From the NCBI RefSeq assembly GCF_009766085.1, contig NZ_LMUF01000026.1:62460-126459 (forward strand): a stretch of 64,000 bases of DNA, written 5' to 3'. This DNA is from Burkholderia sp. S171. Lineage in GTDB: Bacteria; Pseudomonadota; Gammaproteobacteria; Burkholderiales; Burkholderiaceae. Under the pieces are notes generated by a model. The model was not told where the DNA came from, ran no database searches, and was given only the letters and a program-made list of their open reading frames with translations. The position numbers were made by a program, and so were the translations under genes. Positions 56,695 to 64,000 of this stretch are shown one piece after another (within the stretch, counting starts at the first letter, position 1; the number at the start of each line of letters is the position of its first letter).

Positions 56695-58500
56695 CTAGAT
56701 AGTGTCCTGCTTAACCTCGGAGTGCCAAGCCTCAAACATCGTCGCTGTTAGCGGCTTGGCTATGTGATACCCCTGAGCTTCGTCGCACTGCCAACCAGCC
56801 ACCGTTTCATAGATTTCCGGCGTTTCAACGCCCTCGGCGACAACTCGATAATCAAGCTTGTGCGCGAGAGCGATGATGCCTTCGACCAGAATACGTGTCT
56901 GCTGCGAATCCAGAACACGGCGAACCAGACTTTGATCGATTTTGAGTATAGAGGCTGAGTAGAGTTGAAGCTTGGACAGGTTGCTGTAGCCCGTACCGAA
57001 ATCATCGATGGCAATCGTGCTGCCCATCCTTGCGACGTTGCGAAGGTTGTCCGTAACGGATTGCGCGTTCAGGGCCAGCACTCCTTCGGTCACCTCCAAC
57101 TCCACCTGCGCAGGTTCAATGCCATGATTGCGCAGTAAGGATGTGTAGCGAATGACGAAGCCACGCTGCTCTAGATTGAGCACCGACACATTAATGGACA
57201 TGTTCAACAGGATGCCGGCCTGCCGCCACGTCGCTAGCTGTTTCAACGCGTTGTCCATGACCCAGTCGGTCAGCGCGGGCATCAGCGCAGTCTTCTCCGC
57301 CAACGGGATGAATTCCGCCGGTGAAATCGCGCCCAGCAGCGGATGAAACCAACGTAGCAACGCTTCAACGCCTACGCATCGGCCCGTGCGCAAATCGATT
57401 CGAGGCTGGTAAGCCAGACTCAATTGACGCTCCTCACGCAACGCTTGAGGCAATGCGTTGAGAATGAAGAAGGTGCGTTCCTGAGCCGCAAACATGCGCT
57501 TCGCAAACTTTCGGAACGGAACGCGGGCGCGCCTTGCCACTTCGGACGCCGACATCAAGGCTCGCAGCACGTCGGTAGGTTCATCGATTCCGGACAGGTC
57601 GACCAAGCCGGCAGTCGGGGATAAATCGACGGGAATCCGGTTGACCACGAGCGGAGCGTCGAAGGCCTTCAACGCTGCTTCTATCACGCGCATGGCGGCG
57701 CTTTCCCCATCTTGGACGAACACGGCAAAACGCGCGTAGTCCACTCGATAAACCGTGCCCTTTTCAACAAGCGCCTGCTCGACACGCACGGAGATAGCGG
57801 CCATCAATCTGTCGGCAGCGACAATGCCGACTGAGATCGACGTTTGATCGAGATATCCAAGAGGAACGACGTTAATCAAGACTGCATGGCTGGGCGATCC
57901 GTGCCCGGTTCGACGTTCCTCAAACATCGTACGAACGTCATCGCTGAACCGTGCGCGGTTCAGGAGTTTCGTGGGTGGATCGACGAACGCGATCGAGCGA
58001 AGCGCTTCGATCCTGTCCATCGCCATCTCGGCCAGTTGCGACAACAATTTCTGCTGCGACTCGTCAAAGTCATCACGCGGTTTGGTATCGATCACGCACA
58101 AGCTGCCCAGAGCCACGCCCGAGCGCGTTCGCAACGGAGTGCCGGCGTAGAACCGGATGTTCGGCTCGCCGAGTACCATTCGGTTCTCCTTGAACCGCGG
58201 ATCGAGCGAAGCATCGCGTACGACCAGAACATCGTGAGAAAGGATCGTATGCGCGCAAAACGCGTCCTTCCGTTCGGTTTGAGCCACTTCCAAGCCAACG
58301 CGCGCCTTGAACCATTGACGCTTCTCGTCGATCAGGGAGATTAGTGCAATGGGTACGTTGAACAGACGCGTGGCAAGCTCGGTAACACGGTCCAGCGCGG
58401 CATCTGGCGGGGTATCCAAAAGACACGATGCCTGCAGAACATAGAGTCGATGCCGCTCTATGAGGGGGGATGGAAGCTCGGACTGATTAGGCGGATTCAA
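56695..58500 (-). CDS. GAF-GGDEF(degenerate)-EAL cyclic-di-GMP phosphodiesterase
   Basis: A 601-residue cytoplasmic signalling protein. GAF domain (about 20-165; FNVPIALISLIDEKRQWFKA, FYAGTPLRTRSGVALGSLCV); GGDEF-like domain (about 175-330) that starts FVDPPTKLLNRARF but has VDYARF where the GGDEF motif should be, so no cyclase activity is expected; EAL domain (about 350-595) with GVEALLRW, NMSINVSVLNLEQ, ELEVTEGVL, IAIDDFGTGYSNL, LKIDQSLV and VVAEGVETPE, a complete catalytic set. It should degrade c-di-GMP in response to a GAF ligand. Start at 58500; a palindrome lies upstream. Confidence 0.92.
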   Translation of the reverse strand: MNPPNQSELPSPLIERHRLYVLQASCLLDTPPDAALDRVTELATRLFNVPIALISLIDEKRQWFKARVGLEVAQTERKDAFCAHTILSHDVLVVRDASLDPRFKENRMVLGEPNIRFYAGTPLRTRSGVALGSLCVIDTKPRDDFDESQQKLLSQLAEMAMDRIEALRSIAFVDPPTKLLNRARFSDDVRTMFEERRTGHGSPSHAVLINVVPLGYLDQTSISVGIVAADRLMAAISVRVEQALVEKGTVYRVDYARFAVFVQDGESAAMRVIEAALKAFDAPLVVNRIPVDLSPTAGLVDLSGIDEPTDVLRALMSASEVARRARVPFRKFAKRMFAAQERTFFILNALPQALREERQLSLAYQPRIDLRTGRCVGVEALLRWFHPLLGAISPAEFIPLAEKTALMPALTDWVMDNALKQLATWRQAGILLNMSINVSVLNLEQRGFVIRYTSLLRNHGIEPAQVELEVTEGVLALNAQSVTDNLRNVARMGSTIAIDDFGTGYSNLSKLQLYSASILKIDQSLVRRVLDSQQTRILVEGIIALAHKLDYRVVAEGVETPEIYETVAGWQCDEAQGYHIAKPLTATMFEAWHSEVKQDTI

Positions 58501-58585
58501 CGGATTCCCCGTGAGATATAGCCGATACAGCGTTGACTCGGACGTTGTTTTCGAAAAGGCGATAAATGAATATACACGGTTAAAT

Positions 58586-58598
58586 TAACAACTTGTTA
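58586..58598. promoter_or_regulatory. Palindrome upstream of the EAL gene
   Basis: TAACAACTTGTTA is a perfect 13-bp palindrome (6-bp arms, one central base), 86 bp upstream of the EAL gene start, next to an AT-rich stretch with TATATT-like -10 candidates on the minus strand. A regulator-binding site is possible but unproven. Confidence 0.35.
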
Positions 58599-58840
58599 CA
58601 TCTCGTCGCGTTGTAATGCATTGCGCCTTGTCGTCGGGTGGCAGATTGGAGCCTAGCGCAAATGACCGTGAGGCGCCGCTTTATGCGGGACGAGAGCAAG
58701 GAGCTACGTCGAGTCAAGCATCGACCGCCTATTGATCGTTGCAATCGTTGTATCGCAGGGGCCATCCGGAGCCAGTGCGATAGTGCATCGGGGCCTGTCC
58801 TGAGTTACACAATTGAGTTCAATCGGCGCTTGCGAACATT

Positions 58841-59089
58841 TCATTGACCCTTCTCATCGGGGTCAAGCAACCTGTCGATGGTCCGTCGCGACTGCGATTG
58901 CGCTCCCTCAATGGCTTGGTCGACCGTCATAAAGTCAACTGACGTATGAGCATCCACAACAATAGGAATGCGCCGCAGCTGACCTTTAATACCGATAGTC
59001 AGATGTGTGATTTGTATATGCGCGGCGACGATATCTATTTCGGTATCGATATCGAAGGCGCGATACGTCTGCGTATGCGTGTTTGCCAT
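58841..59089 (-). CDS. Small hypothetical protein
   Basis: An 82-residue soluble protein, MANTHTQTYRAFDIDTEIDI onward, with two predicted strands and a helical end (FMTVDQAIEGAQSQSRRTID). No named family recognised. AGGAG lies 8 nt before the ATG at 59089, a good reason to call it real; the frame is open a further 19 codons without another such signal. It is isolated: 340 bp from the EAL gene, and a repeat copy lies upstream. Confidence 0.65.
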   Translation of the reverse strand: MANTHTQTYRAFDIDTEIDIVAAHIQITHLTIGIKGQLRRIPIVVDAHTSVDFMTVDQAIEGAQSQSRRTIDRLLDPDEKGQ

Positions 59090-59304
59090 CGCTACCGCTC
59101 CTTGTCGCGAATAGTCCAGCATGAGGCGTGCAGGGTTCGATGTCATCTCAAATCGGTCAAAAAAATTGACCCAATTAAATCAAACAGCACCTTCAAATCA
59201 ACGTAGCCGGTCGAAACCACCGGGATTGGGCTGAAATGGCGAGAGCATTGGGCTTCTAGGTCTGCGTCGAGCCGGTGTATGCCGAACTTACGGCGCGACG
59301 ATCG

Positions 59305-59465
59305 TCTCTTGATGGCCGGACCCGGTCCGACGATGAGTCAGCGAAAAGAGACCGTGTCAACGGAGCTGCGTTGGGCAGAAGTCGACCCGTTGCCGCCATC
59401 CGAATTTACGCAAAGCGGCCGTTCAGTTGTCGCATGATCAGCGTGTGCCTTTCCAAACGGAGTGC
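59305..59465. repeat. Dispersed mosaic repeat, best full copy
   Basis: Left half (GATGGCCGGACCCGGTCCGA through TTGGGCAGAAGTCGACCC) and right half (59384-59465) are both present and adjacent. The right half is 81/82 identical to 55900-55981. This copy defines the unit length of about 160 bp. No protein is encoded in it. Confidence 0.8.
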
Positions 59466-59507
59466 AATATTTTCTGTTGTTTCACATGTACGATGCCATA
59501 GCCAACT

Positions 59508-60062
59508 CTAATTGGAGGGCATACGCGTATGAGGTTCAACGCCAACGGAAATAGCAGATTCAAAACCCTCGAATTCTCGCCTCCCCTGAGGAATCGTTAT
59601 TTTCATGTGGTATAGCCCCGTCTGCAAGACCGCAGCATAAATCTTTCGATCATATGCTCCGCTATAGTTAGCGCCGAGTTCATGCGCAGCAACACCCTGA
59701 ACGTCTCTGTTGACATCGATCAACGTGCTTCCTGTGGTGGTCGTCAGTGTCAAATGGACGGGCTGCACTATCCCAGGATATGCATACTCGCCATTAGCTT
59801 TCGATCGACCACCGTTCCCCAAGATTGCAGCGAGCCTTTCTCGCTGTTCCTCGTTTTTGTAGTGGAATACGAGGTAAAAAATATAGAGACGACCCTCGGT
59901 CACTTGGACGTCTGTGCTTACCGACGACCCTGAGGTGCTTGCATCTACTAGCAGAAATAGCTGGTATATTTTAATTGTTGCGGCGCTGCAAATCGTAGTC
60001 ACAGCAAAGGCCATTACGAGCAGAAAACCTATATGTCGACCTGTTGCTCTTATCGTTCTCAT
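59508..60062 (-). CDS. Hypothetical exported/anchored protein (DUF5625-like)
   Basis: A 184-residue protein with an N-terminal signal or anchor (HIGFLLVMAFAVTTICSAA) followed by a beta-rich domain: LYIFYLVFHYKNEEQRERLA, then GNGGRSKANGEYAYPGIVQP, VHLTLTTTTGS and LQTGLYHMKITIPQG. The pattern of paired strands and a GxYxMKIxIP end recalls DUF5625-type proteins of Burkholderia; this is a tentative match. GGGAG lies 5-6 nt before the ATG at 60062; the longer in-frame start at 60131 is less likely. Confidence 0.6.
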   Translation of the reverse strand: MRTIRATGRHIGFLLVMAFAVTTICSAATIKIYQLFLLVDASTSGSSVSTDVQVTEGRLYIFYLVFHYKNEEQRERLAAILGNGGRSKANGEYAYPGIVQPVHLTLTTTTGSTLIDVNRDVQGVAAHELGANYSGAYDRKIYAAVLQTGLYHMKITIPQGRREFEGFESAISVGVEPHTRMPSN

Positions 60063-60252
60063 CGCTGCTCCCGAAAAGCCATTAGATGTCATTGTTCGAA
60101 ACGCTAGTTTCCACCCCAATGTCCTCAGCATGAGTAAATTGCGAGAGATAGCTTAAACGCGGTTGCGCTGTCGTGGATGGCAGAATTGTCGACGAACTTG
60201 GCCCCGATGTCGAAGCTCCGCTGATGGTGTCGGAGATCCCGCCTTAACCCGC

Positions 60253-60768
60253 TCAGGGTGCTTTCGCTTCTACGCGCTGCTTAACTGCGTTATTCATCGC
60301 CTCAAAATTTCGCTGAGTTTCCTCGATTACGTCCTCCGTCAACCGGCCGACGAGCAATCCTGAGAATGACTCTGTCTGTTCAAGACGCGTTCCGTCTGCC
60401 GCTGCTGTGAGGTGGATGCAATGCATACCGTCGAAGATGCCGCGAATCCATACACTGCCACGCCAGCAGAGGTCTTGTTCCGGATGAACGAGCAGAACAG
60501 TAGGCTTGAATATCATCGAATCCGGTCCAGTGCCTAGCGTAATGCGGATTGTTGCTCCTTCCCTGAAGTCGCCGTCAACCCGAGTAATGAACGGATTCCA
60601 ATTGCGATATGCGGCGCTGTTCGATACGACTCTCCAGACATCGGAAGGCGGCCGATTGATAAGAATGCCAGCGTCCGCGCTGCTGTCTTTGTGCAGAACC
60701 AAAAGGGCGCCAATTACGACAACAACACTAACAACCATGCCTTGTAGCAGCAATCTCCGTACGCCCAT
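60253..60768 (-). CDS. SRPBCC (START-like) domain protein, membrane-anchored
   Basis: A 171-residue protein: N-terminal membrane helix (LLLQGMVVSVVVVIGALLVL), then a polyketide-cyclase/SRPBCC ligand-binding fold with INRPPSDVWRVVSNSAAYRN, WNPFITRVDGDFREGATIRI, and the long C-terminal helix EDVIEETQRNFEAMNNAVKQ. The W-x-P-F-I motif is typical of this superfamily. Ligand unknown. It is transcribed in the same direction as the DUF5625-like gene, with a gap of about 190 bp between them. Confidence 0.8.
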   Translation of the reverse strand: MGVRRLLLQGMVVSVVVVIGALLVLHKDSSADAGILINRPPSDVWRVVSNSAAYRNWNPFITRVDGDFREGATIRITLGTGPDSMIFKPTVLLVHPEQDLCWRGSVWIRGIFDGMHCIHLTAAADGTRLEQTESFSGLLVGRLTEDVIEETQRNFEAMNNAVKQRVEAKAP

Positions 60769-60898
60769 ATTCGCCCCGTAGTCGGTTGTAAGTGCATCGC
60801 CGTATTCTTGAACACGCAGATCGTCGACGATCTACCCAACGAGTCCGAACGTCTGAGAGCGGCCGGTCAGCGTCCGACGGCCGACCGGCTGGCAACTT

Positions 60899-61524
60899 TC
60901 AAACTTCCGTCTGTTCGGCCATTTCGAGTGCGTTGTCCACTTCGATACCGAGGTATCTGACGGTACTTTCAAGCTTAGTATGACCAAGCAGCAACTGAAC
61001 GGCCCTCAGGTTTTTCGTGCGTCGATAAATCAGTGACGCTTTCGTGCGACGCATCGTGTGCGTCCCGTAAGCCGTGTCGTCAAGCCCAATCGATTTGATC
61101 CAGCGATGGACGATTCGCGCGTACTGCCGGGTTGAAAGGTGCGGTGACGTGTGGATCCGACCCGGGAACAGAAAATCGGATGGAGACGCGCTGCGGCCTT
61201 GATCCAGCTTTCCACACTGTCGCGTGTCTGCTCGGTGATCTCGAATTGCACCGGCCGCTGAGTTTTCTGCTGCATGACGGTCGCCCTCGGCGCCACGCGG
61301 GCGCCCAAGCAGACATCGCGCACGCGCAGCTTCGTTAGGTCGCACGCTCGCAGCTTGCTGTCGATCGCTAAATTGAACATGGCCAGATCGCGGGTTTTCG
61401 CCCCCAGTTGCAGTCGAATCCGAATGGCCCAAATTTCCTTGAGTTTCAGCGGCGACTTCTGCCCGGTTAGCTTGTCTTTGTTCCACGGCACACGCGCCGC
61501 GCCGTTGCTGACTGTCGTTTCCAT
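60899..61524 (-). pseudogene. Tyrosine recombinase (integrase), frameshifted
   Basis: The N-terminal part (MFNLAIDSKL, then DLTKLRVRDVCLGARV with the first Arg, MQQKTQRPVQFEITEQTRDS) is in one frame from the ATG at 61524, which follows AGGAGAG. The C-terminal part (SDFLFPGRIHTSPHLSTRQY, THTMRRTKASLIYRRTKNL with His-x-x-Arg, LLLGHTKLESTVRYLGIE with His and Tyr) continues in the neighbouring frame. The switch is at about 61183-61200. Together they make a short (about 208-residue) catalytic-domain-only integrase common in Burkholderia genomes. As read, no full-length enzyme is made, unless the base loss is a sequencing error. Confidence 0.85.
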
Positions 61525-61702
61525 GAAAACTCTCCTTTCAGGTGAAGGGAAAGTTAGTCTGCACCAACTGCCGATGGGCAATGCTCGACCCTCAAGAGAC
61601 AGTGGCACATTCGCAAAGCGGTCGGTCGCGGCTCCCCTTTTTAACTGTTCATGCAGTCGGCCTAGATAATTCAACTACACGATAGATTGGATTTTCATCT
61701 AC

Positions 61703-61867
61703 TCAACAATGCAGCGGCGCAAAACCCCGGCTCGACTGTCCGTCGAACCTGCGATTGTTGGGTGGCGCCTTAACGATAACTGCGTAGTCTTCGGGAATCG
61801 TGACCAGTCCATCACGGCTTAAGGGCGCGTCGGCCGCGAGCCCATTCGCCTGCTTTCGATCACTATA
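61703..61867 (-). pseudogene. Coding-like remnant downstream of the 62-kb membrane protein
   Basis: A 54-codon open frame (SDRKQANGLAADAPLSRDGL, VTIPEDYAVIVKAPPNNRRF) that begins immediately after, and in frame with, the stop of the 191-codon gene above it, and has no start of its own. Either a decayed gene end or a readthrough extension of that gene. Family not recognised. Confidence 0.3.
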
Positions 61868-62419
61868 TTATCGTAGAGAACCCTTTTTCTTCCAATCGGA
61901 GTAAATGATCAATCCGCATAGACTTAGAAAGAAAAGATGTCCAACGGCATTCAGCCACGCGTTTATTACAAAATCTCGACGGTAGCCCGCCCTTATGTCG
62001 TCATACAGAATTACGAACTTACCGCAATGCAGTTCCCAAATGCGTGTAACGCGTTGAAGAAAGAACAACCGAATCTGGTCAGTTTTTAGCTCCCCGCTAC
62101 AGCCTAGGGGGATTTCTAAAAGACGCGTTTTCCCGAAAGGGACGGGTCCAAAACCGTGGGTGAGACTGTAACTCCCCGACGGGAAATCGAAATTTTGAAC
62201 GGTGCCGTCTTGCGTGGCTGCAGTGACGTTCGGCCTTTCTTGACTCATCCTTATGACCCTAGCATGTAAGGTCACCAAGTTCCTTTCCAAAGGAGGCGGA
62301 TTTAAAATGACAACCATTAGGGGATATAATAATACTGTCACATACATTGTAAGAAATATTATTGAGTTTTTGTATCGTTTTACTTCTCTGCTAATAATTT
62401 TTAGAAAATTCACAAACAT
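61868..62419 (-). CDS. Hypothetical membrane protein, AT-rich
   Basis: A 183-residue protein with two membrane helices, one near the N-terminus (SIIFLTMYVTVLLYPLMVVI) and one near the C-terminus (AVGHLFFLSLCGLIIYSDW), enclosing an extracytoplasmic domain of about 110 residues (LVTLHARVIRMSQERPNVTA, and LLEIPLGCSGELKTDQIRLF). No family recognised. GGAGAGGAG precedes the ATG at 62419; an in-frame ATG at 62443 also exists. Lower GC and different codon use from the core genes suggest horizontal origin. Confidence 0.6.
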   Translation of the reverse strand: MFVNFLKIISREVKRYKNSIIFLTMYVTVLLYPLMVVILNPPPLERNLVTLHARVIRMSQERPNVTAATQDGTVQNFDFPSGSYSLTHGFGPVPFGKTRLLEIPLGCSGELKTDQIRLFFLQRVTRIWELHCGKFVILYDDIRAGYRRDFVINAWLNAVGHLFFLSLCGLIIYSDWKKKGSLR

Positions 62420-62514
62420 CTCCTCTCCATTCCACGTCTCCATCTGGCAAGGCGAGTGCGAAGGCAGACGGTCAACTCACACGCGCAAAGATTGCTGTCG
62501 GACCGCGATTTTTG

Positions 62515-62682
62515 ATGATCGTCACAGAGTCAGACGAAAATTGCCATCTGTATCCAGAAAAACCCCCGGACGTAGCATTTTTGATGACAAAGAAGTTCCG
62601 GTCACCTGTCTACCGGGAAGCGCGGCTTAATTTGCAGACAGGTAATCACCGACGGGGTTTTAAAAACTTGTTTCATTTTTAA
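62515..62682 (+). CDS. Short coding-like ORF, uncertain
   Basis: Fifty-five codons (MIVTESDENCHLYPEKPPDV, then AFLMTKKFRSPVYREARL) within a 94-codon open frame that starts at 62398 without an initiation codon. Composition is protein-like but there is no clear Shine-Dalgarno and no recognised family. It may be the 3' end of a lost gene. Confidence 0.25.
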   Translation: MIVTESDENCHLYPEKPPDVAFLMTKKFRSPVYREARLNLQTGNHRRGFKNLFHF

Positions 62683-62765
62683 TGGTTACTATTATGGCCC
62701 AAACGAGCCACCTTGCTAGGATAGGTAACCAATTGCTAACGATTTCGGCTGGGACGTCCAACGTC

Positions 62766-62885
62766 TGAAGTAGCCGCACCCGGTCCAACGTTGAACAGGT
62801 GGAGTGGGCCGCCATTGATCGGTCCGCGTCGGGCGGAAGTCGACCCATTAGAGACGACCAACTTTCCAGGCAGCGGACGTTCGCA
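62766..62885. repeat. Dispersed mosaic repeat, full but degenerate copy
   Basis: GCACCCGGTCCAACGTTGA, GCGTCGGGCGGAAGTCGACC and CAGCGGACGTTCGC occur in the same order as in the copy at 59305, covering both halves. It separates the AT-rich membrane-protein gene from the group of small ORFs at 63 kb. No intact gene was seen from 62683 to 63080. Confidence 0.6.
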
Positions 62886-63080
62886 AATCGTGGCGGTGCA
62901 CGCGTGCGACTCGGGTCGAACTGTGAACTTTCAAACTTGCTGCTCAGACGTTTTTCTGTCAAACGCGAAAAATGGTAAAGAAAGAGTGTTATCGGCCGTT
63001 AATACAACCGTGTATCACTGCGTTCCAAGGACGAAAAACCGACGCGTACACGGGAAGAATGGCTCTAATACCGGAGCGGC

Positions 63081-63308
63081 ATGGCAGTCAATTATCGAAC
63101 GCTAGGGATGACATCAAAAACAACGGCAAGATTTGTCGGTTTTGGGACAGGTATCTTCATTGCATTAGCTACCTTTATTGTTTTATATTTCTTCAGTCGT
63201 TCTTCGTCAGTAGCGCTCAAAGCTTTGACGACGGCTGCAATGCTCTACGCGATAGCGTTTGTTATTCAAATCATAAGACTAATCCGCTTAAATAAGCGCG
63301 ATCCATGA
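63081..63308 (+). CDS. Small hypothetical two-helix membrane protein
   Basis: Seventy-five residues, with two hydrophobic segments (FGTGIFIALATFIVLYFF, TTAAMLYAIAFVIQIIRLI) and a basic C-terminus (RLNKRDP). GGAG lies 4 nt before the ATG. No family recognised. Its TGA overlaps the ATG of a 22-codon ORF (63305-63373). Confidence 0.55.
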   Translation: MAVNYRTLGMTSKTTARFVGFGTGIFIALATFIVLYFFSRSSSVALKALTTAAMLYAIAFVIQIIRLIRLNKRDP

Positions 63309-63373
63309 CGAATGAACGCTACATTGTCGGCAAGTCAGACGGCGTTGTCGAATGGCTGAAAGCGGCCGGCTAA
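63305..63373 (+). CDS. Very short ORF coupled to the upstream small membrane gene
   Basis: Twenty-two codons (MTNERYIVGKSDGVVEWLKA then AG, stop), starting in an ATGA overlap with the preceding gene. It could be a micropeptide or the first codons of a gene lost to rearrangement. Function unknown. Confidence 0.25.
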   Translation: MTNERYIVGKSDGVVEWLKAAG

Positions 63374-63494
63374 TGCCCACTGCAATTGGCCCTACCCGAC
63401 CAGGACATATTTCGAATCGTTCGCATGAGCACGCTCGCAGTGTCCCGTCTATGGAACAATGCACGAGCTTTTAAATCATCATCTGAGGTTCGCG

Positions 63495-63686
63495 ATGGAC
63501 CAGAATGACGAAATTAAGATCGGCACGGTCGAAAAAGCTTCGCTGGGCATTTTGGCCGCTGGTGCCGGAATTGTGCTCGCCTTCGTCATTTGGAACATAA
63601 CCCTTAACTTGCTCATGTATCACAGCCTCACCGAGCCAAGGCATCTTCCCGAGGGATCCGACTTGGGCGCGGATTTGCTATGTTAA
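63495..63686 (+). CDS. Small hypothetical single-helix membrane protein
   Basis: Sixty-three residues from MDQNDEIKIGTVEKASLGIL, with one membrane helix (ILAAGAGIVLAFVIWNITLN) and a polar C-terminus. GAGG precedes the ATG at 63495 by 5 nt; the frame extends 12 codons upstream. No family recognised. Confidence 0.45.
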   Translation: MDQNDEIKIGTVEKASLGILAAGAGIVLAFVIWNITLNLLMYHSLTEPRHLPEGSDLGADLLC

Positions 63687-63763
63687 TTACCATCCCCGAG
63701 CTGCTTATACTTTTACCGGTATGCGTTATATCGATCGTTTCGCTCCTTCGAAAGCTGAGATAG
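63680..63763 (+). CDS. Putative 27-residue membrane micropeptide
   Basis: The ATG lies within the last codons of the preceding gene (7-base overlap). The product is almost one membrane helix (ELLILLPVCVISIVSLLRKL) with a basic end, like small regulatory membrane peptides. No Shine-Dalgarno of its own; translation would depend on coupling. Not recognised. Confidence 0.3.
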   Translation: MLITIPELLILLPVCVISIVSLLRKLR

Positions 63764-63937
63764 CAGCCGGTCGCAATCAACAATTTCCGCTCCAACGGTC
63801 AGAAGTATCTGATACGTAAGGTAGATCACGATTGTTAACGATGTTTCCAGCGGCGCTAGAGGGCCGTAGTTGGTCGATACGCGTCGCACGAAGTTCGTCG
63901 ACTAGTATCGCGCCACCTCGGCTTCGCTTACCACGCA

Positions 63938-64000
63938 CTAAATACGAACCACCCGCTCAATTTCCGCCACCGTCATTTCCAGCGCATCGTCGCGGGCGCA
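63938..64000 (-). CDS. C-terminal end of an unidentified gene (partial)
   Basis: On the minus strand the window edge runs in frame for 20 codons (ARDDALEMTVAEIERVVRI) to a TAG at 63938-63940. The composition returns to high GC. Too short to identify. The 174 bp between the micropeptide and this stop show nothing else. Confidence 0.35.
   Translation of the reverse strand, partial: CARDDALEMTVAEIERVVRI

Noticed and set aside
62791..63105. 104-codon plus-strand ORF
   Set aside because: Starts inside a dispersed repeat copy and overlaps the well-supported small membrane gene at 63081; no coding character.

Overview
The window looks like a chromosome segment from a Burkholderiaceae bacterium, most likely the Paraburkholderia/Caballeronia group. 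The evidence is its high-GC coding style and gene blocks typical of that group: obgE-proB-rppH-proS, ampD-nrdA-nrdB with a spacer MFS gene, mpl next to a tlpA block, and aroQ-accB-accC-prmA. All identifications come from reading the translated sequence; no database search was run.

Positions 1-45.65 kb are core chromosome. The order is obgE(end)-proB, a CNP1-like lipoprotein, rppH, proS, a MarC protein, hpt, ffh, a CcsA/YpjD-like protein, a PP0621-like protein and ampD. Then come nrdA and nrdB, each behind a tandem pair of NrdR boxes and separated by an MFS transporter and a DUF3820 gene. A histone H1-like AlaLys-rich protein, a glycine-zipper lipoprotein, a PfkB kinase and tpx follow. Next is a long minus-strand run, read in the order unknown gene-tlpA-aroQ-accB-accC-prmA-DUF3426. 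The plus strand then carries mpl, a YqiA-like esterase, an RNase II-family gene, aroE and mtgA.

Positions 34.2-44.8 kb hold an oxidative sugar-catabolism locus. An IclR regulator with a 10-bp inverted-repeat operator precedes dgoK, dgoA, an SDR, the AraFGH-type ABC importer, an XylB-like SDR, an SMP-30 lactonase and an aldose 1-epimerase. Together they could import a sugar, oxidise it to the lactone, hydrolyse the lactone, and (after a dehydratase not encoded here) phosphorylate and cleave the keto-deoxy acid. pyrF closes the core block.

Positions 45.65-64 kb are accessory. They hold an orphan membrane protein, a solo CheB-like protein, a very large CheB-CheR-PAS-PAS-kinase-receiver hybrid with a hexanucleotide microsatellite, and two different IS1182-family elements in opposite orientation around an ASCH-domain gene. 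Further on are an SDR fragment, a GAF-GGDEF(degenerate)-EAL phosphodiesterase, several small hypothetical and membrane proteins, and a frameshifted tyrosine recombinase. At least six copies of a degenerate dispersed repeat lie between these blocks and often mark their edges. The last 2 kb are AT-richer and carry several tiny membrane-protein genes.

No tRNA, rRNA, CRISPR array or replication origin was recognised. The most notable signals are the matched NrdR promoter geometry, the triplicated structured repeat after nrdA, the mixed Ara/Dgo locus, the chemotaxis-like hybrid kinase pair, and the dispersed mosaic repeat.
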